A stretch of DNA of 64,000 nucleotides from positions 18,683 through 82,682 of the forward strand of contig CAKTFN010000009.1 of the NCBI GenBank assembly GCA_934561055.1. Reading direction: 5' to 3'. This document shows positions 33,091-40,946 of the stretch, one piece after another. The translations under genes were made by a program, and so were the position numbers. Below the pieces are notes generated by a model, which worked only from the letters and a program-made list of their open reading frames with translations, did no database searches and had not been told where the DNA came from. Source of the DNA: an uncultured Eubacteriales bacterium (GTDB taxonomy: Bacteria > Bacillota > Clostridia > Oscillospirales > Acutalibacteraceae). Within the stretch, counting starts at the first letter, position 1. The number at the start of each line of letters is the position of its first letter.

Positions 33091-33525
33091 ATGGAATACT
33101 CGGAAAAAGTTATGGAACATTTCGCTAACCCCCACAACGTAGGTAAGCTTGACGACGCAAACGGAATCGGTGAAGTCGGAAACGCAAAGTGCGGCGACAT
33201 CATGAAGATGTATCTCAAAATCGAAGACGGAATCATAAAGGACGTAAAGTTTAACACATACGGCTGTGCTTCTGCAATCGCAACGTCCTCAATGGCAACC
33301 GACCTTATCAAAGGCAAACCCGTTTCGGAAGCTTTGAAGCTTACAAACAAGGCTGTTGTTGAAGCCCTTGACGGACTTCCGGCGGTTAAAATTCACTGCT
33401 CGGTTCTTGCCGAACAGGCAATCAAGGCCGCTCTTGCCGATTATTACAAGCGCCAGGGAATTGATCCGGAACCCATCGTCGGAAAGATTGAAGAGTGTGA
33501 ACACGGTGCCTGCTCGCTGAAATAA
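33091..33525 (+). CDS. iscU: Iron-sulfur cluster scaffold protein IscU/NifU-like
   Basis: Scaffold on which Fe-S clusters are built from IscS sulfur; 144 residues. The three conserved cysteines are in GNAKCGDIMK (residue 35), YGCASAIATSS (60) and KIHCSVLAE (103). The extra C-terminal CEHGACSLK is common in Firmicute versions. It is 51 nt downstream of iscS with AAAGGAG before the ATG and a terminator 17 nt after the stop. Confidence 0.96.
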   Translation: MEYSEKVMEHFANPHNVGKLDDANGIGEVGNAKCGDIMKMYLKIEDGIIKDVKFNTYGCASAIATSSMATDLIKGKPVSEALKLTNKAVVEALDGLPAVKIHCSVLAEQAIKAALADYYKRQGIDPEPIVGKIEECEHGACSLK

Positions 33526-33542
33526 GAACAGAGAACGAAAAC

Positions 33543-33590
33543 CGCCGCAAGAATGTTTTTAAAAGACATTCCTGCGGCGATTAATTTTTT
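33543..33590. terminator. Bidirectional terminator between iscU and galU
   Basis: 14-bp arms with one mismatch (33543-33556 and 33566-33579), followed by TTTTTT on the plus strand (33585-33590). The minus side has GGTTTT and can end galU. Confidence 0.8.
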
Positions 33591-33594
33591 GCCG

Positions 33595-34476
33595 TTAAAG
33601 TGTTTTTGCAAGTTCTTTGATATAGTTTTTGAAATCCTCGCCTATTTCGTCGTGGTCAAGGGCAAATTCGCAGTTTGCTTTCATAATTCCGAGTTTGTTT
33701 CCCATGTCATAACGTTTTCCTTCAAAATCAAGCGCAAGAAGGCCGAGCTTTTTTGCAAGAAGAACCATTGAATCGGTGAAATATACTTCTCCTGCCTTTT
33801 CGTTGACCGGCGTATTGTCAATGATATCAAAAATTTCCGGTGGCATAACAACTCTGCCGAGGATTGAATAGCAGGAAATGATCTGGTCTTCCGTCGGCTT
33901 TTCGATAATGTTGAAACATTCCATCAATCTGCCTTCGAGCGGCTTTACGTCAAGCGAACAATACTTGCTGACATCTTTTCTCGGAACTTCTTTTACGCCG
34001 ACAACGCCCTTTTCGTATTTTTCATAAGCTTCCATAAGCTGACCGATTACCGGCTTTCCGCCCTTATTCGTGATTACGTCGTCGCCGTAAAGAATCGCAA
34101 ACGGTTCGTTTCCGATGAAGTGACGTGTTTTTGCAATTGCGTCCGCAAGGCCGTTCGTCTCCTTCTGGCGAAGAAAATAGATGTTTGCCATATGTACCGG
34201 CTTTAGAATATCGTCATAGATTTTCTTTTTCGCCGGATTGTTTTTGAGGTTCGCCTCAAGCTCAAACGAATGGTCAAAATGGTCTTCGATTGCGCCTTTT
34301 CCGCGGTTTGTGATGATGAGAATTTCTTCGATTCCGGCTTCAACCGCTTCTTCAACGATGTACTGAATTGCGGGCTTGTCAACAATATTGAGCATTTCTT
34401 TCGGAATTGACTTTGAGGCCGGAAGAACCCTTGTTCCGAGACCGGCAGCCGGAATAATTGCTTTTCTGATTTTCAT
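33595..34476 (-). CDS. galU: UTP-glucose-1-phosphate uridylyltransferase
   Basis: Makes UDP-glucose for cell-wall polymers and glycolipids; 293 residues. The nucleotide-binding loop PAAGLGTRVLPASKSIPKEM is at residues 9-28, and YGDDVITNKGGKP (about 130), with the GEVYFTDSMVLLAK segment near 230, matches the family. It is probably co-transcribed with the upstream RING/zinc-ribbon membrane protein gene, 42 nt away, which places that unknown protein beside envelope-precursor synthesis. Confidence 0.95.
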   Translation of the reverse strand: MKIRKAIIPAAGLGTRVLPASKSIPKEMLNIVDKPAIQYIVEEAVEAGIEEILIITNRGKGAIEDHFDHSFELEANLKNNPAKKKIYDDILKPVHMANIYFLRQKETNGLADAIAKTRHFIGNEPFAILYGDDVITNKGGKPVIGQLMEAYEKYEKGVVGVKEVPRKDVSKYCSLDVKPLEGRLMECFNIIEKPTEDQIISCYSILGRVVMPPEIFDIIDNTPVNEKAGEVYFTDSMVLLAKKLGLLALDFEGKRYDMGNKLGIMKANCEFALDHDEIGEDFKNYIKELAKTL

Positions 34477-34518
34477 TTTTATTCTCCTTTTACCGATTAT
34501 AAAAAGATTTTGATTGTT

Positions 34519-35583
34519 TTATATAAAAAACTGCATGAGCAGATTGGGAACGAGATAAGCAACCGTGAACGAAATGAGGGTTGCAAGAACATTGACTCCG
34601 CTGTTTCTGAGGAAGAACTGAGAAAAAACGAGCGGATCGGAATACTGCGAAGATTCGTTAAGTTTTTCGGTGACATACTTTTTATAAACTCTGTCTCCGA
34701 TTGCGCCGGAAATTACGGCGAGAAGAACCGTGAGAGCGGAAATGATATAAATCGGAATTGCTGCTTTGAAAAATGCGTCATATGCACTCATAAAAGCCGC
34801 GTCGGCGGTTGAGTTTTTTGACGCTTCAATGAGAGCCTGCATTGCGGAAGACATTTTTTCCGTGTACGGAATTGCAAAAACCGAAAGTGCAAGTCTGATT
34901 GAAAGAAAAACCGTTCCGACTTTATAAAGTTTTCGATAAAAGAACCAAAACGGCGAAAAGAAAAATGCAGCCCAGTTCCAAGTGTTTTTTCCGGTTGATT
35001 CGGCTTTTCTGAACTTGTTGACGTACTGAAGAGCGTTCGCCGAAATAAAAACAAGAACGCGCTTTATCGGGTTTGAACAAAGAACTTCCTGTTCCTGTTC
35101 TTTTGAAAGTCCGGGAGCAACGATTTTTGCCCTTGCGTCAAGCATTCTTTCAATGTCTGCACCCGTTCCGCTTCCGCTTTCAATCGTTTCCTGAACTTCA
35201 CGCATTTCGTTTTCGATTTTTTCTTCTTCGTTAATTTCATCCGTAATCCTTTGTTCTTTTTCAAGAAGATTCACTCCGAAGAAGGTGAACTTTTGGCCGC
35301 AGACCTCGCAAAAAGTCGAGCCTGCCGGGTTTTCATGTCCGCATGACGGACAAACGAGCGTTTCGGTCTTTTCCTTTTTGATCGGATTTTCATTCTTCAC
35401 AAAGGACGAAAATTCACCGTGCCATTCAAAACCGCTTTCATGAAGGGCAGAATTGACGCAACCGCCGTTTTTTTCATAGCATTCCCTGTGCTGCGGAGTT
35501 CCGCAAACGGGACAAACAACAACATCGTCGTTTTCATTAAAAGGCTTTTTGCAGCCGTCGCAAATACTGTTTTCGTATCTCAT
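34519..35583 (-). CDS. Prok-RING / zinc-ribbon / DUF2628-like membrane protein
   Basis: 354 residues of unusual architecture. Residues 8-42 carry CX2C, CX2C and HX2C plus a final cysteine (C8, C11, C24, C27, H32, C35, C42), the pattern of the prokaryotic RING-finger family 1. A second zinc ribbon has C78/C81 and C92/C95. A charged helical region follows (EEEKIENEMREVQETIESG). The C-terminal half has the NTWNWAAFFFSPFWFFYRK segment typical of DUF2628 proteins and about four membrane helices. The zinc domains should face the cytosol. Function is unknown; in bacteria such RING-like domains are not shown to be ubiquitin ligases. It is upstream of galU, probably in the same transcript. Confidence 0.75.
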   Translation of the reverse strand: MRYENSICDGCKKPFNENDDVVVCPVCGTPQHRECYEKNGGCVNSALHESGFEWHGEFSSFVKNENPIKKEKTETLVCPSCGHENPAGSTFCEVCGQKFTFFGVNLLEKEQRITDEINEEEKIENEMREVQETIESGSGTGADIERMLDARAKIVAPGLSKEQEQEVLCSNPIKRVLVFISANALQYVNKFRKAESTGKNTWNWAAFFFSPFWFFYRKLYKVGTVFLSIRLALSVFAIPYTEKMSSAMQALIEASKNSTADAAFMSAYDAFFKAAIPIYIISALTVLLAVISGAIGDRVYKKYVTEKLNESSQYSDPLVFSQFFLRNSGVNVLATLISFTVAYLVPNLLMQFFI

Positions 35584-35728
35584 TTTTTCTCTTTCTCAAA
35601 TCCTTTTTGTTTTATTTTATCATTATATTATTCTCAATGAACTTAAAAATTAATAAAATTTTTCATTTATATATATGTCTTTTTATGTTATCACAATCGG
35701 CGGATATTGTCAAATAAAAAAGTGCCGC
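35584..35728. other. AT-rich intergenic stretch upstream of the RING-protein gene
   Basis: Minus-strand TATAAT near 35625 probably belongs to the RING-protein promoter, but the -35 is weak. Nothing else recognisable before the antitoxin promoter. Confidence 0.4.
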
Positions 35729-35757
35729 TTGACAAATATCAGGCAGCCGGGTATAAT
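35729..35757 (+). promoter_or_regulatory. Perfect consensus promoter of a small RNA
   Basis: -35 TTGACA at 35729-35734, 17-nt spacer, -10 TATAAT at 35752-35757. No open reading frame follows; a terminator hairpin lies about 60 nt downstream, so it drives a short RNA. Confidence 0.85.
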
Positions 35758-35763
35758 ATAAAT

Positions 35764-35855
35764 GAAAAGAGTGCCGCGATAAGCGGTTGCTCCAAATGTT
35801 GGTGAAAAAATTAAACAGGAAACACCGCCAAGTGGAACGGGCGGTGTTTCTTACT
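35764..35855 (+). ncRNA. Candidate antitoxin small RNA of a type I toxin-antitoxin locus
   Basis: About 90-nt transcript from the perfect promoter to a hairpin with 10-bp arms AAACACCGCC (35820-35829) and GGCGGTGTTT (35840-35849), followed by a T-rich tail. It converges on the small toxin gene, and the palindromic terminator would also end the toxin mRNA, so the two RNAs overlap at their 3' ends. That geometry is known from txpA/ratA-type systems of Bacillus subtilis. Exact ends are inferred from promoter and hairpin. Confidence 0.6.
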
Positions 35856-35866
35856 TTATGTAAGAA

Positions 35867-35968
35867 TTACTGCTTTCTGTTACCGATAATCGTATAACAA
35901 AGAGAGATAACTTCAACAAGCAGCGAAAGAATCGCCACGACCAAGCTTATAAGAGCCAAGTCTGTCAT
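35867..35968 (-). CDS. Candidate type I toxin, 33-residue hydrophobic peptide (holin-like)
   Basis: Peptide MTDLALISLVVAILSLLVEV followed by ISLCYTIIGNRKQ: one membrane helix with an acidic N-terminus and a basic tail, the layout of holin-like/TxpA-type toxins. AGGAGGTGAT, close to the ideal Shine-Dalgarno sequence, lies 3 nt before the ATG and is buried in a hairpin CTCCTC-GAAA-GAGGAG just upstream. Such sequestration is characteristic of toxin mRNAs of type I systems. A convergent small RNA with a consensus promoter overlaps the 3' end. The promoter of this gene is not clear (a CATACT or TATACG -10 lies near 36000-36040). It could instead be a small regulatory membrane peptide. Confidence 0.6.
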   Translation of the reverse strand: MTDLALISLVVAILSLLVEVISLCYTIIGNRKQ

Positions 35969-35971
35969 GTT

Positions 35972-35992
35972 ATCACCTCCTCTTTCGAGGAG
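35972..35992 (-). promoter_or_regulatory. Shine-Dalgarno-sequestering hairpin of the toxin mRNA
   Basis: On the minus strand CTCCTC (35992-35987), GAAA tetraloop (35986-35983), GAGGAG (35982-35977), which covers the Shine-Dalgarno sequence AGGAGGTGAT (35981-35972). Perfect 6-bp stem with a GNRA loop. Confidence 0.7.
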
Positions 35993-36108
35993 CAAACCGC
36001 CTACCGTATATCCGGCACCGAAAGTATGCTGACATTTTGCGCCCCTTTGTTAATCAATCGGAGGTTTCATAATTTTTCAAAAAATTTCGGTTATTTTTTG
36101 TTTTACGG

Positions 36109-36136
36109 TTGCTCTTTGTGAATAAATGTGTATAAT
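36109..36136 (+). promoter_or_regulatory. Promoter of prfB
   Basis: -35 TTGCTC at 36109-36114, 16-nt spacer, -10 TATAAT at 36131-36136, about 105 nt before the ATG. Confidence 0.6.
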
Positions 36137-36247
36137 ATTAAAGTGTTTTATTATGTCCTTGAAAGGATATTTCTTATGATTTAATATTTATATGTTCAGA
36201 GAGAAATTTACTTATATTATGACGCACGAAAGGAATGTGTAATTTAA

Positions 36248-37375
36248 ATGATTCAGTTTGAAGAACTCAGACTCCGCCTTTTGGAAAGCGAAAAGCCCCT
36301 TACCGAGCTTGCCGACGCACTCGGTCTCAAAAAAATGAGCGACGAAATTGCGGAGCTTGAAAAGCAGACCGCCGCCGAAGATTTTTGGGGCGACCTTGCA
36401 AATTCTCAAAAGGTTCTCCAGCGCATCGCTTCGCTCAAAAACAAAATCAAGGCCTATGACGACCTTAAAACCGCTTATGACGACGCAATGATGATGATTG
36501 AGCTTTCCGATGAAGAGGGCGACCTTGACCTCGTTGACGAATGCCGTGAAAGCGTTGAAAAAGTTGAAAAAGAACTTGAAAAGCAAACGCTTTCAACTCT
36601 CCTCTCCGGTGAATACGACGCAAAGAACGCAATTCTTACCTTCCACGCCGGTGCAGGCGGAACGGAAGCTCAGGATTGGTGCCAGATGCTTTTCAGAATG
36701 TACGGCCAGTGGGCAACAAAACACGGCTATAAATTCACAACGCTCGACTTTCTTGACGGCGACGAAGCCGGACTCAAATCCGCCGTTGTTCTCATTGAAG
36801 GCGAAAATGCTTACGGCTATCTTAAAAGCGAAATGGGCGTTCACCGCCTTGTCCGTGTTTCTCCGTTTGATTCCTCGGGAAGAAGACATACTTCTTTCGC
36901 TTCGCTTGAAGTTATGCCGGAAATCGATGACACAATCGAAGTTGAAATCAATCCCGAAGACATCAAAATGGAAGTTTACCGTGCTTCGGGCGCCGGCGGA
37001 CAAAAGGTTAACAAAACCTCATCCGCAGTTCGCCTTATCCATATTCCGACCGGAATCGTTGTCAGCTGTCAGGTTGAACGCAGCCAGCACCAAAACCGTG
37101 AAGTCTGCATGAGAATGCTCAAATCAAAGCTCATTGAAATCAAAGAACGTGAGCATCTTGACAAAATCGAAGACATCAAAGGCGACCAGAAGGAAATCGG
37201 CTGGGGAAGCCAGATCCGCTCCTATGTTTTCATGCCGTATACTCTTGCAAAAGACCACAGAACCGGCTATGAAATGGGCAACATCAATGCCGTTATGGAC
37301 GGCGACATTGACGGCTTTATCAATGCATACCTCAAAAAGCAGTCGCTTGACGCTCTTTCGGCGAATCAGGAATAA
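36248..37375 (+). CDS. prfB: Peptide chain release factor 2
   Basis: Recognises UGA/UAA stop codons and triggers hydrolysis of peptidyl-tRNA; 375 residues. The GGQ loop (RASGAGGQKVNKTSSAVRL near residue 241) and the SPF stop-codon motif (VSPFDSSGRRHTSF near residue 204) are intact; SPF distinguishes RF2 from RF1. The frame is continuous from residue 1, so the programmed +1 frameshift at an in-frame UGA near codon 25, used for autoregulation in many bacteria, is missing. It is a single-gene unit with its own promoter and terminator. Confidence 0.97.
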   Translation: MIQFEELRLRLLESEKPLTELADALGLKKMSDEIAELEKQTAAEDFWGDLANSQKVLQRIASLKNKIKAYDDLKTAYDDAMMMIELSDEEGDLDLVDECRESVEKVEKELEKQTLSTLLSGEYDAKNAILTFHAGAGGTEAQDWCQMLFRMYGQWATKHGYKFTTLDFLDGDEAGLKSAVVLIEGENAYGYLKSEMGVHRLVRVSPFDSSGRRHTSFASLEVMPEIDDTIEVEINPEDIKMEVYRASGAGGQKVNKTSSAVRLIHIPTGIVVSCQVERSQHQNREVCMRMLKSKLIEIKEREHLDKIEDIKGDQKEIGWGSQIRSYVFMPYTLAKDHRTGYEMGNINAVMDGDIDGFINAYLKKQSLDALSANQE

Positions 37376-37380
37376 TAACA

Positions 37381-37424
37381 AAAAAACAGTGCTGTTCTTA
37401 TCCGGAACAGCACTTATTTTTTTA
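37381..37424. terminator. Bidirectional terminator between prfB and noc
   Basis: 10-bp arms AGTGCTGTTC (37388-37397) and GAACAGCACT (37405-37414), with an A-run on the left and a T-run on the right. It lies just inside the 3' boundary of the convergent noc-like gene. Confidence 0.8.
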
Positions 37425-38207
37425 TTTTGGAATTGTTATTCTATATACAAAACATTCTTCGGTTTCTTCTCTTTTCACGTCGGCATTGATTCCGGAGTTT
37501 TTCATTGTTTTTACCGCTCCTTCAACCGTGTTGAGAAAGATTTTTACACTGCTGAACGAACGCTTTGTTACCCTTTTCGGCGGATTTTTTTTCGATGAAA
37601 ATTCTTCAATGTATTTTTCCGTTTGAGCAACATTAAGTTTTTTTTCAATAATCCTCTTTAATACCGGAACAACGTCTTCTTCGTCAAGCTTTAAAAGTGC
37701 TCTTGCGTGGCGCTCCGAAAGCGAGTTTTGAACAAGAAGCTTTTGCGCTTCAAGCGGAAGCGTAAGAAGTCTCAGTTTGTTTGAAACCGTTGACGGCGCT
37801 TTTCCGAGCCGCCGGGCCGCCTCCTCCTGAGAAAGCGAAAACTGATCCATCAGCTTTTCAATTGCGAGTGCCTCTTCAAAATATCCGAGATTCTGCCTTT
37901 GAAGATTTTCAATCAGCGAGTATATTGCAGATTTCAGCTCGTTGACGTCAATAATAATGCACGGGACGGCAACCATTCCGGCAAGTCTTGACGCTCTGAG
38001 CCTTCTTTCGCCGGAAACGAGTTCATATCCCTTTTCCGTTTGTCGAACCGTGATTGGCTGAAGAATTCCGTTCATTCTGATACTGATTGCAAGATTGACA
38101 AGTTCGCCTTGGTCAAAAACCTTTCTCGGCTGATTCGGATTCGGATAGATTTTTTCGTTTGGAATGAGCAAAACCTGTCCTGCCGAGCGCAGCTTTTCTT
38201 CAATCAA
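37422..38207 (-). CDS. noc: ParB-family nucleoid occlusion protein (Noc-like)
   Basis: 261 residues with a ParB/CTPase domain (GYELVSGERRLRASRLAGM near residue 60, ENLQRQNLGYFEEAL near residue 98) and a helix-turn-helix reading ARRLGKAPSTVSNKLRLL. Bacillus subtilis Noc has GKGQSTIANKL at this place and ParB has GKSRPHIANHL, so this protein is Noc-like; the true ParB is at 26.9 kb. The gene order noc-rsmG-mnmG next to the origin is that of Bacillus. Noc blocks septum formation over unsegregated DNA and binds a palindrome ATTTCCCGGGAAAT. The N-terminal membrane-binding amphipathic helix of Bacillus Noc is not obvious (MIEEKLRSAGQVLLIPNEK). Confidence 0.8.
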   Translation of the reverse strand: MIEEKLRSAGQVLLIPNEKIYPNPNQPRKVFDQGELVNLAISIRMNGILQPITVRQTEKGYELVSGERRLRASRLAGMVAVPCIIIDVNELKSAIYSLIENLQRQNLGYFEEALAIEKLMDQFSLSQEEAARRLGKAPSTVSNKLRLLTLPLEAQKLLVQNSLSERHARALLKLDEEDVVPVLKRIIEKKLNVAQTEKYIEEFSSKKNPPKRVTKRSFSSVKIFLNTVEGAVKTMKNSGINADVKREETEECFVYRITIPK

Positions 38208-38314
38208 AGAGAAAACCTCCCCTTACTGTAATTATCATTACTTTATCACAGCGGGAAAGGTTTGTCCAATATATTCGTTTTTTGTTTTCTTTGTTGTTTC
38301 TTTTTCTTTACCGC

Positions 38315-39031
38315 TTATTCGAGCGGATTTTTTGCGATTTTTGCCGACGGGCGAGGATATTTGCCGGGAGTTGACGAAACTTTTTTAATCATAATGATGT
38401 TTCTCTCCCCTGCTTCACCGAGAAGAAAGCTTTCCGCTTTTTCGATTTTTCCGCCGAGGACGGCAATTGCTTTTTTTGCTCCGGAGATTTCTTCATCGGC
38501 TTTTGCGGCTTTCATTGAGATGAACGAACCGCCTTTTTTGACGAACGGAAGGCAGTATTCCGAAAGTTCTCGGAGGTTTGCAACCGCTCTTGCCGTTGCA
38601 AAATCAAACTTTTCACGGTATTCGGCCTTTTGTCCGGCTTCCTCCGCCCGTGAATGAAGAAGCGTTGCCGAAAGACCGATGTTTGCAAGGATATCTTCAA
38701 TCACGGTGAGCTTTTTCTTTGTGCTGTCAAGAAGAGTCAGTTTTATATCCGGACGGGCAATCAAAAGGGCAAGACCCGGAAAACCCGCACCCGTTCCGAC
38801 GTCGATAAGGCTTGCGCTCTCCCCTATCTCACAGTATTTCAAAACGGAAAGGCTGTCCGCAAAATGTTTGAGTGCGATTCCTTCCGGATCGGTGATTGCT
38901 GTAAGATTGATTTTTTCGTTCCATTCGGCAAGAAGTCTGCCGTAGGTATCAAACCGTTCAAGCGCCGTTTCGTCAAGTTGAACCCCAAAGTTCAGCGCAT
39001 ATTCTTTGAGTTTTTCAATAGGTATAAACAT
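38315..39031 (-). CDS. rsmG: 16S rRNA (guanine527-N7)-methyltransferase
   Basis: SAM-dependent methyltransferase (GidB) that modifies G527 near the streptomycin site; 238 residues. The SAM-binding motif SLIDVGTGAGFPGLALLIA is near residue 74, and FATARAVANLRELSEYC near 140 is typical. Loss of this enzyme gives low-level streptomycin resistance in other bacteria; the gene is intact here. It lies between noc and mnmG, with a perfect parS in the 43-bp spacer to mnmG. Confidence 0.95.
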   Translation of the reverse strand: MFIPIEKLKEYALNFGVQLDETALERFDTYGRLLAEWNEKINLTAITDPEGIALKHFADSLSVLKYCEIGESASLIDVGTGAGFPGLALLIARPDIKLTLLDSTKKKLTVIEDILANIGLSATLLHSRAEEAGQKAEYREKFDFATARAVANLRELSEYCLPFVKKGGSFISMKAAKADEEISGAKKAIAVLGGKIEKAESFLLGEAGERNIIMIKKVSSTPGKYPRPSAKIAKNPLE

Positions 39032-39049
39032 ATTTATATCCTTTCGGCA

Positions 39050-39075
39050 AGCTTTGTTTCACGTGAAACAAAGCT
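39050..39075. promoter_or_regulatory. parS site 1 (perfect) within a 26-bp palindrome
   Basis: TGTTTCACGTGAAACA at 39055-39070 is identical to the conserved bacterial parS consensus and is extended to a perfect 26-bp palindrome. It lies in the spacer between rsmG and mnmG, about 4.8 kb from dnaA. ParB binds here to load and segregate the origin region. Confidence 0.93.
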
Positions 39076-40946
39076 CAGATTTCATTTTTTCTCAGATATA
39101 TCAGAAGAACCGAGATATCAGCCGGACTGACGCCGGAAATTCTTGAGGCCTGTCCGAGGTTTTTCGGCTTAACTTTGTCAAGCTTTTCCTGTGCTTCCAT
39201 GCGAAGACCGCTGATTTCACTGTAATTAAGTGTTTCAGGAAGAACACGGCTTTCAAGTCGGCGCATTTCCTTTGCCTGTGCAAGTTGGCGTTTGATATAA
39301 CCTTCATATTTTACTTCAATCTCAACCTGTTCAAAAACCTCGTCCGGATAGTCGGGTCTTGTGAGGTCGAACGGCTTTAAAAGTTCGTATGAAAGCTGAG
39401 GACGGCGGATGAGGTCAATCAGCCGGCAACCGTTTGTCATTGCAGATGTTTCACGTGAAACAAGGAGTTTGTTGAGTTCATCATTCGGTGCGAGTCCGGT
39501 TGATTCAATGCGTTTGAGTTCTTTTTTTATAAGCTCCTGCTTTTTAAGCAGCCTCTCATGCTTTTCTTTTCCGACAAGGCCGATTTGAAATCCGATTTCG
39601 GTCAAACGCAAATCGGCGTTGTCCTGGCGGAGAATAAGGCGATATTCCGAACGGGAGGTCATCATTCGGTAAGGATCGCTGCAGCCTTTGGTAACAAGGT
39701 CGTCAATGAGCGTTCCGATATATGAACTTGCCCGGTCAAGAATGAGCGGTTCTTTTTTCTGAACCTTTTTTGCGGCATTAATTCCGGCAATAAGCCCCTG
39801 AGCGGCGGCTTCTTCGTATCCGCTTGAGCCGTTGAACTGCCCTGCCCCGAAAAGACCGGAAAACTTTTTGAATTCAAGCGAAGCATAAAGGGCAAGCGGA
39901 TCGACGCAGTCATATTCAATTGCATACGCCGTTCTCATAACCTGAACATTTTCAAGCCCCGGAATCGTTCTCAAAAATTGAAGCTGAACGTCCTCCGGAA
40001 GAGAGGACGACATTCCTTGAAGGTACATCTCCTGCGTGTGTTCGCCGCAAGGCTCAATGAAAAGCTGGTGGCGCTCTTTTTCGGAAAAGCGGACGATTTT
40101 ATCTTCAATGCTCGGACAATATCTCGGACCTACTCCGTCAATTTTTCCGCCGTAAAGCGGCGAACGGTGAATGTTTTCAAGAATAACACGCTTAGTTTCG
40201 CCGTTGGTGTAGGTCATATAGCACGAAAGCTTGTTTTCAATCGGGTGTTCGGTATCAAAAGAAAAAGGAACGGTTTTTTCGTCGCCGTCCTGCTTTTCAA
40301 GGCGGGAAAAATCAATGCTTCTTTTGTTGACTCTTGACGGCGTTCCGGTTTTGAACCTTCTTGTCGGTACACCCAAACGCTTGAGCGAGGCGGCAAGCTC
40401 GGTTGAAGCGAACATTCCGTCGGGGCCGCCTTCATAGGAAACGTCGCCGACATAGATCTTTCCGCCGAGAAAAGTTCCCGTTGCAAGAACAACGCACTTT
40501 GCTTTATGAATTGCTTCAAGTCGGGTAAGGAGCTGCCACTCTCCTGTTTCAAGCTGTTTGATATCGGTAATCTCGGCCTGAACAATTTCAAGGTTCGACT
40601 GAGACTCCATGACGTTTTTCATGTATTCGCTGTATCTTCTTCGGTCAATCTGAGCACGAAGCGAATGAACGGCAGGGCCTTTTCCGCGGTTGAGGATTCG
40701 GCTTTGAAGAGTGTTTTCGTCGGCGGCTTTTCCCATTTCTCCGCCGAGGGCGTCAATTTCACGGACAAGGTGTCCTTTGCTCGTTCCGCCGATTGAAGGG
40801 TTACACGGCATATTGCCGACCCAGTCCATATTGATTGTAAAAACGCCGACGGACACACCGAGCCTTGCGGCAGCAAGACCGGCTTCGATTCCGGCGTGAC
40901 CTGCGCCTATAACAATGACGTCATAATTTTTAGCATTATATTGCAT
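39075..40946 (-). CDS. mnmG: tRNA uridine 5-carboxymethylaminomethyl modification enzyme MnmG
   Basis: FAD-dependent partner of MnmE in wobble-uridine modification (GidA); 623 residues. The FAD-binding motif VIGAGHAGIEAGLAAARLG is at residues 11-29, and the NPSIGGTSKGHLVREIDALG segment is near residue 49. mnmE is not adjacent, as it often is. The codons for LVSRETSAMTN contain the second perfect parS (39447-39462), so the coding sequence also serves chromosome segregation. It is the third gene of the leftward noc-rsmG-mnmG group, most likely from its own promoter in the AT-rich region upstream. Confidence 0.96.
   Translation of the reverse strand: MQYNAKNYDVIVIGAGHAGIEAGLAAARLGVSVGVFTINMDWVGNMPCNPSIGGTSKGHLVREIDALGGEMGKAADENTLQSRILNRGKGPAVHSLRAQIDRRRYSEYMKNVMESQSNLEIVQAEITDIKQLETGEWQLLTRLEAIHKAKCVVLATGTFLGGKIYVGDVSYEGGPDGMFASTELAASLKRLGVPTRRFKTGTPSRVNKRSIDFSRLEKQDGDEKTVPFSFDTEHPIENKLSCYMTYTNGETKRVILENIHRSPLYGGKIDGVGPRYCPSIEDKIVRFSEKERHQLFIEPCGEHTQEMYLQGMSSSLPEDVQLQFLRTIPGLENVQVMRTAYAIEYDCVDPLALYASLEFKKFSGLFGAGQFNGSSGYEEAAAQGLIAGINAAKKVQKKEPLILDRASSYIGTLIDDLVTKGCSDPYRMMTSRSEYRLILRQDNADLRLTEIGFQIGLVGKEKHERLLKKQELIKKELKRIESTGLAPNDELNKLLVSRETSAMTNGCRLIDLIRRPQLSYELLKPFDLTRPDYPDEVFEQVEIEVKYEGYIKRQLAQAKEMRRLESRVLPETLNYSEISGLRMEAQEKLDKVKPKNLGQASRISGVSPADISVLLIYLRKNEI
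39447..39462. promoter_or_regulatory. parS site 2 (perfect) inside mnmG
   Basis: TGTTTCACGTGAAACA, exact consensus, 377 bp from the first site (centre to centre about 392 bp). It encodes part of VSRET in MnmG. Two sites this close point to a strong ParB loading zone. Confidence 0.93.

Noticed and set aside
36248..36400. Programmed +1 frameshift in prfB
   Set aside because: Frame is continuous without an in-frame UGA.
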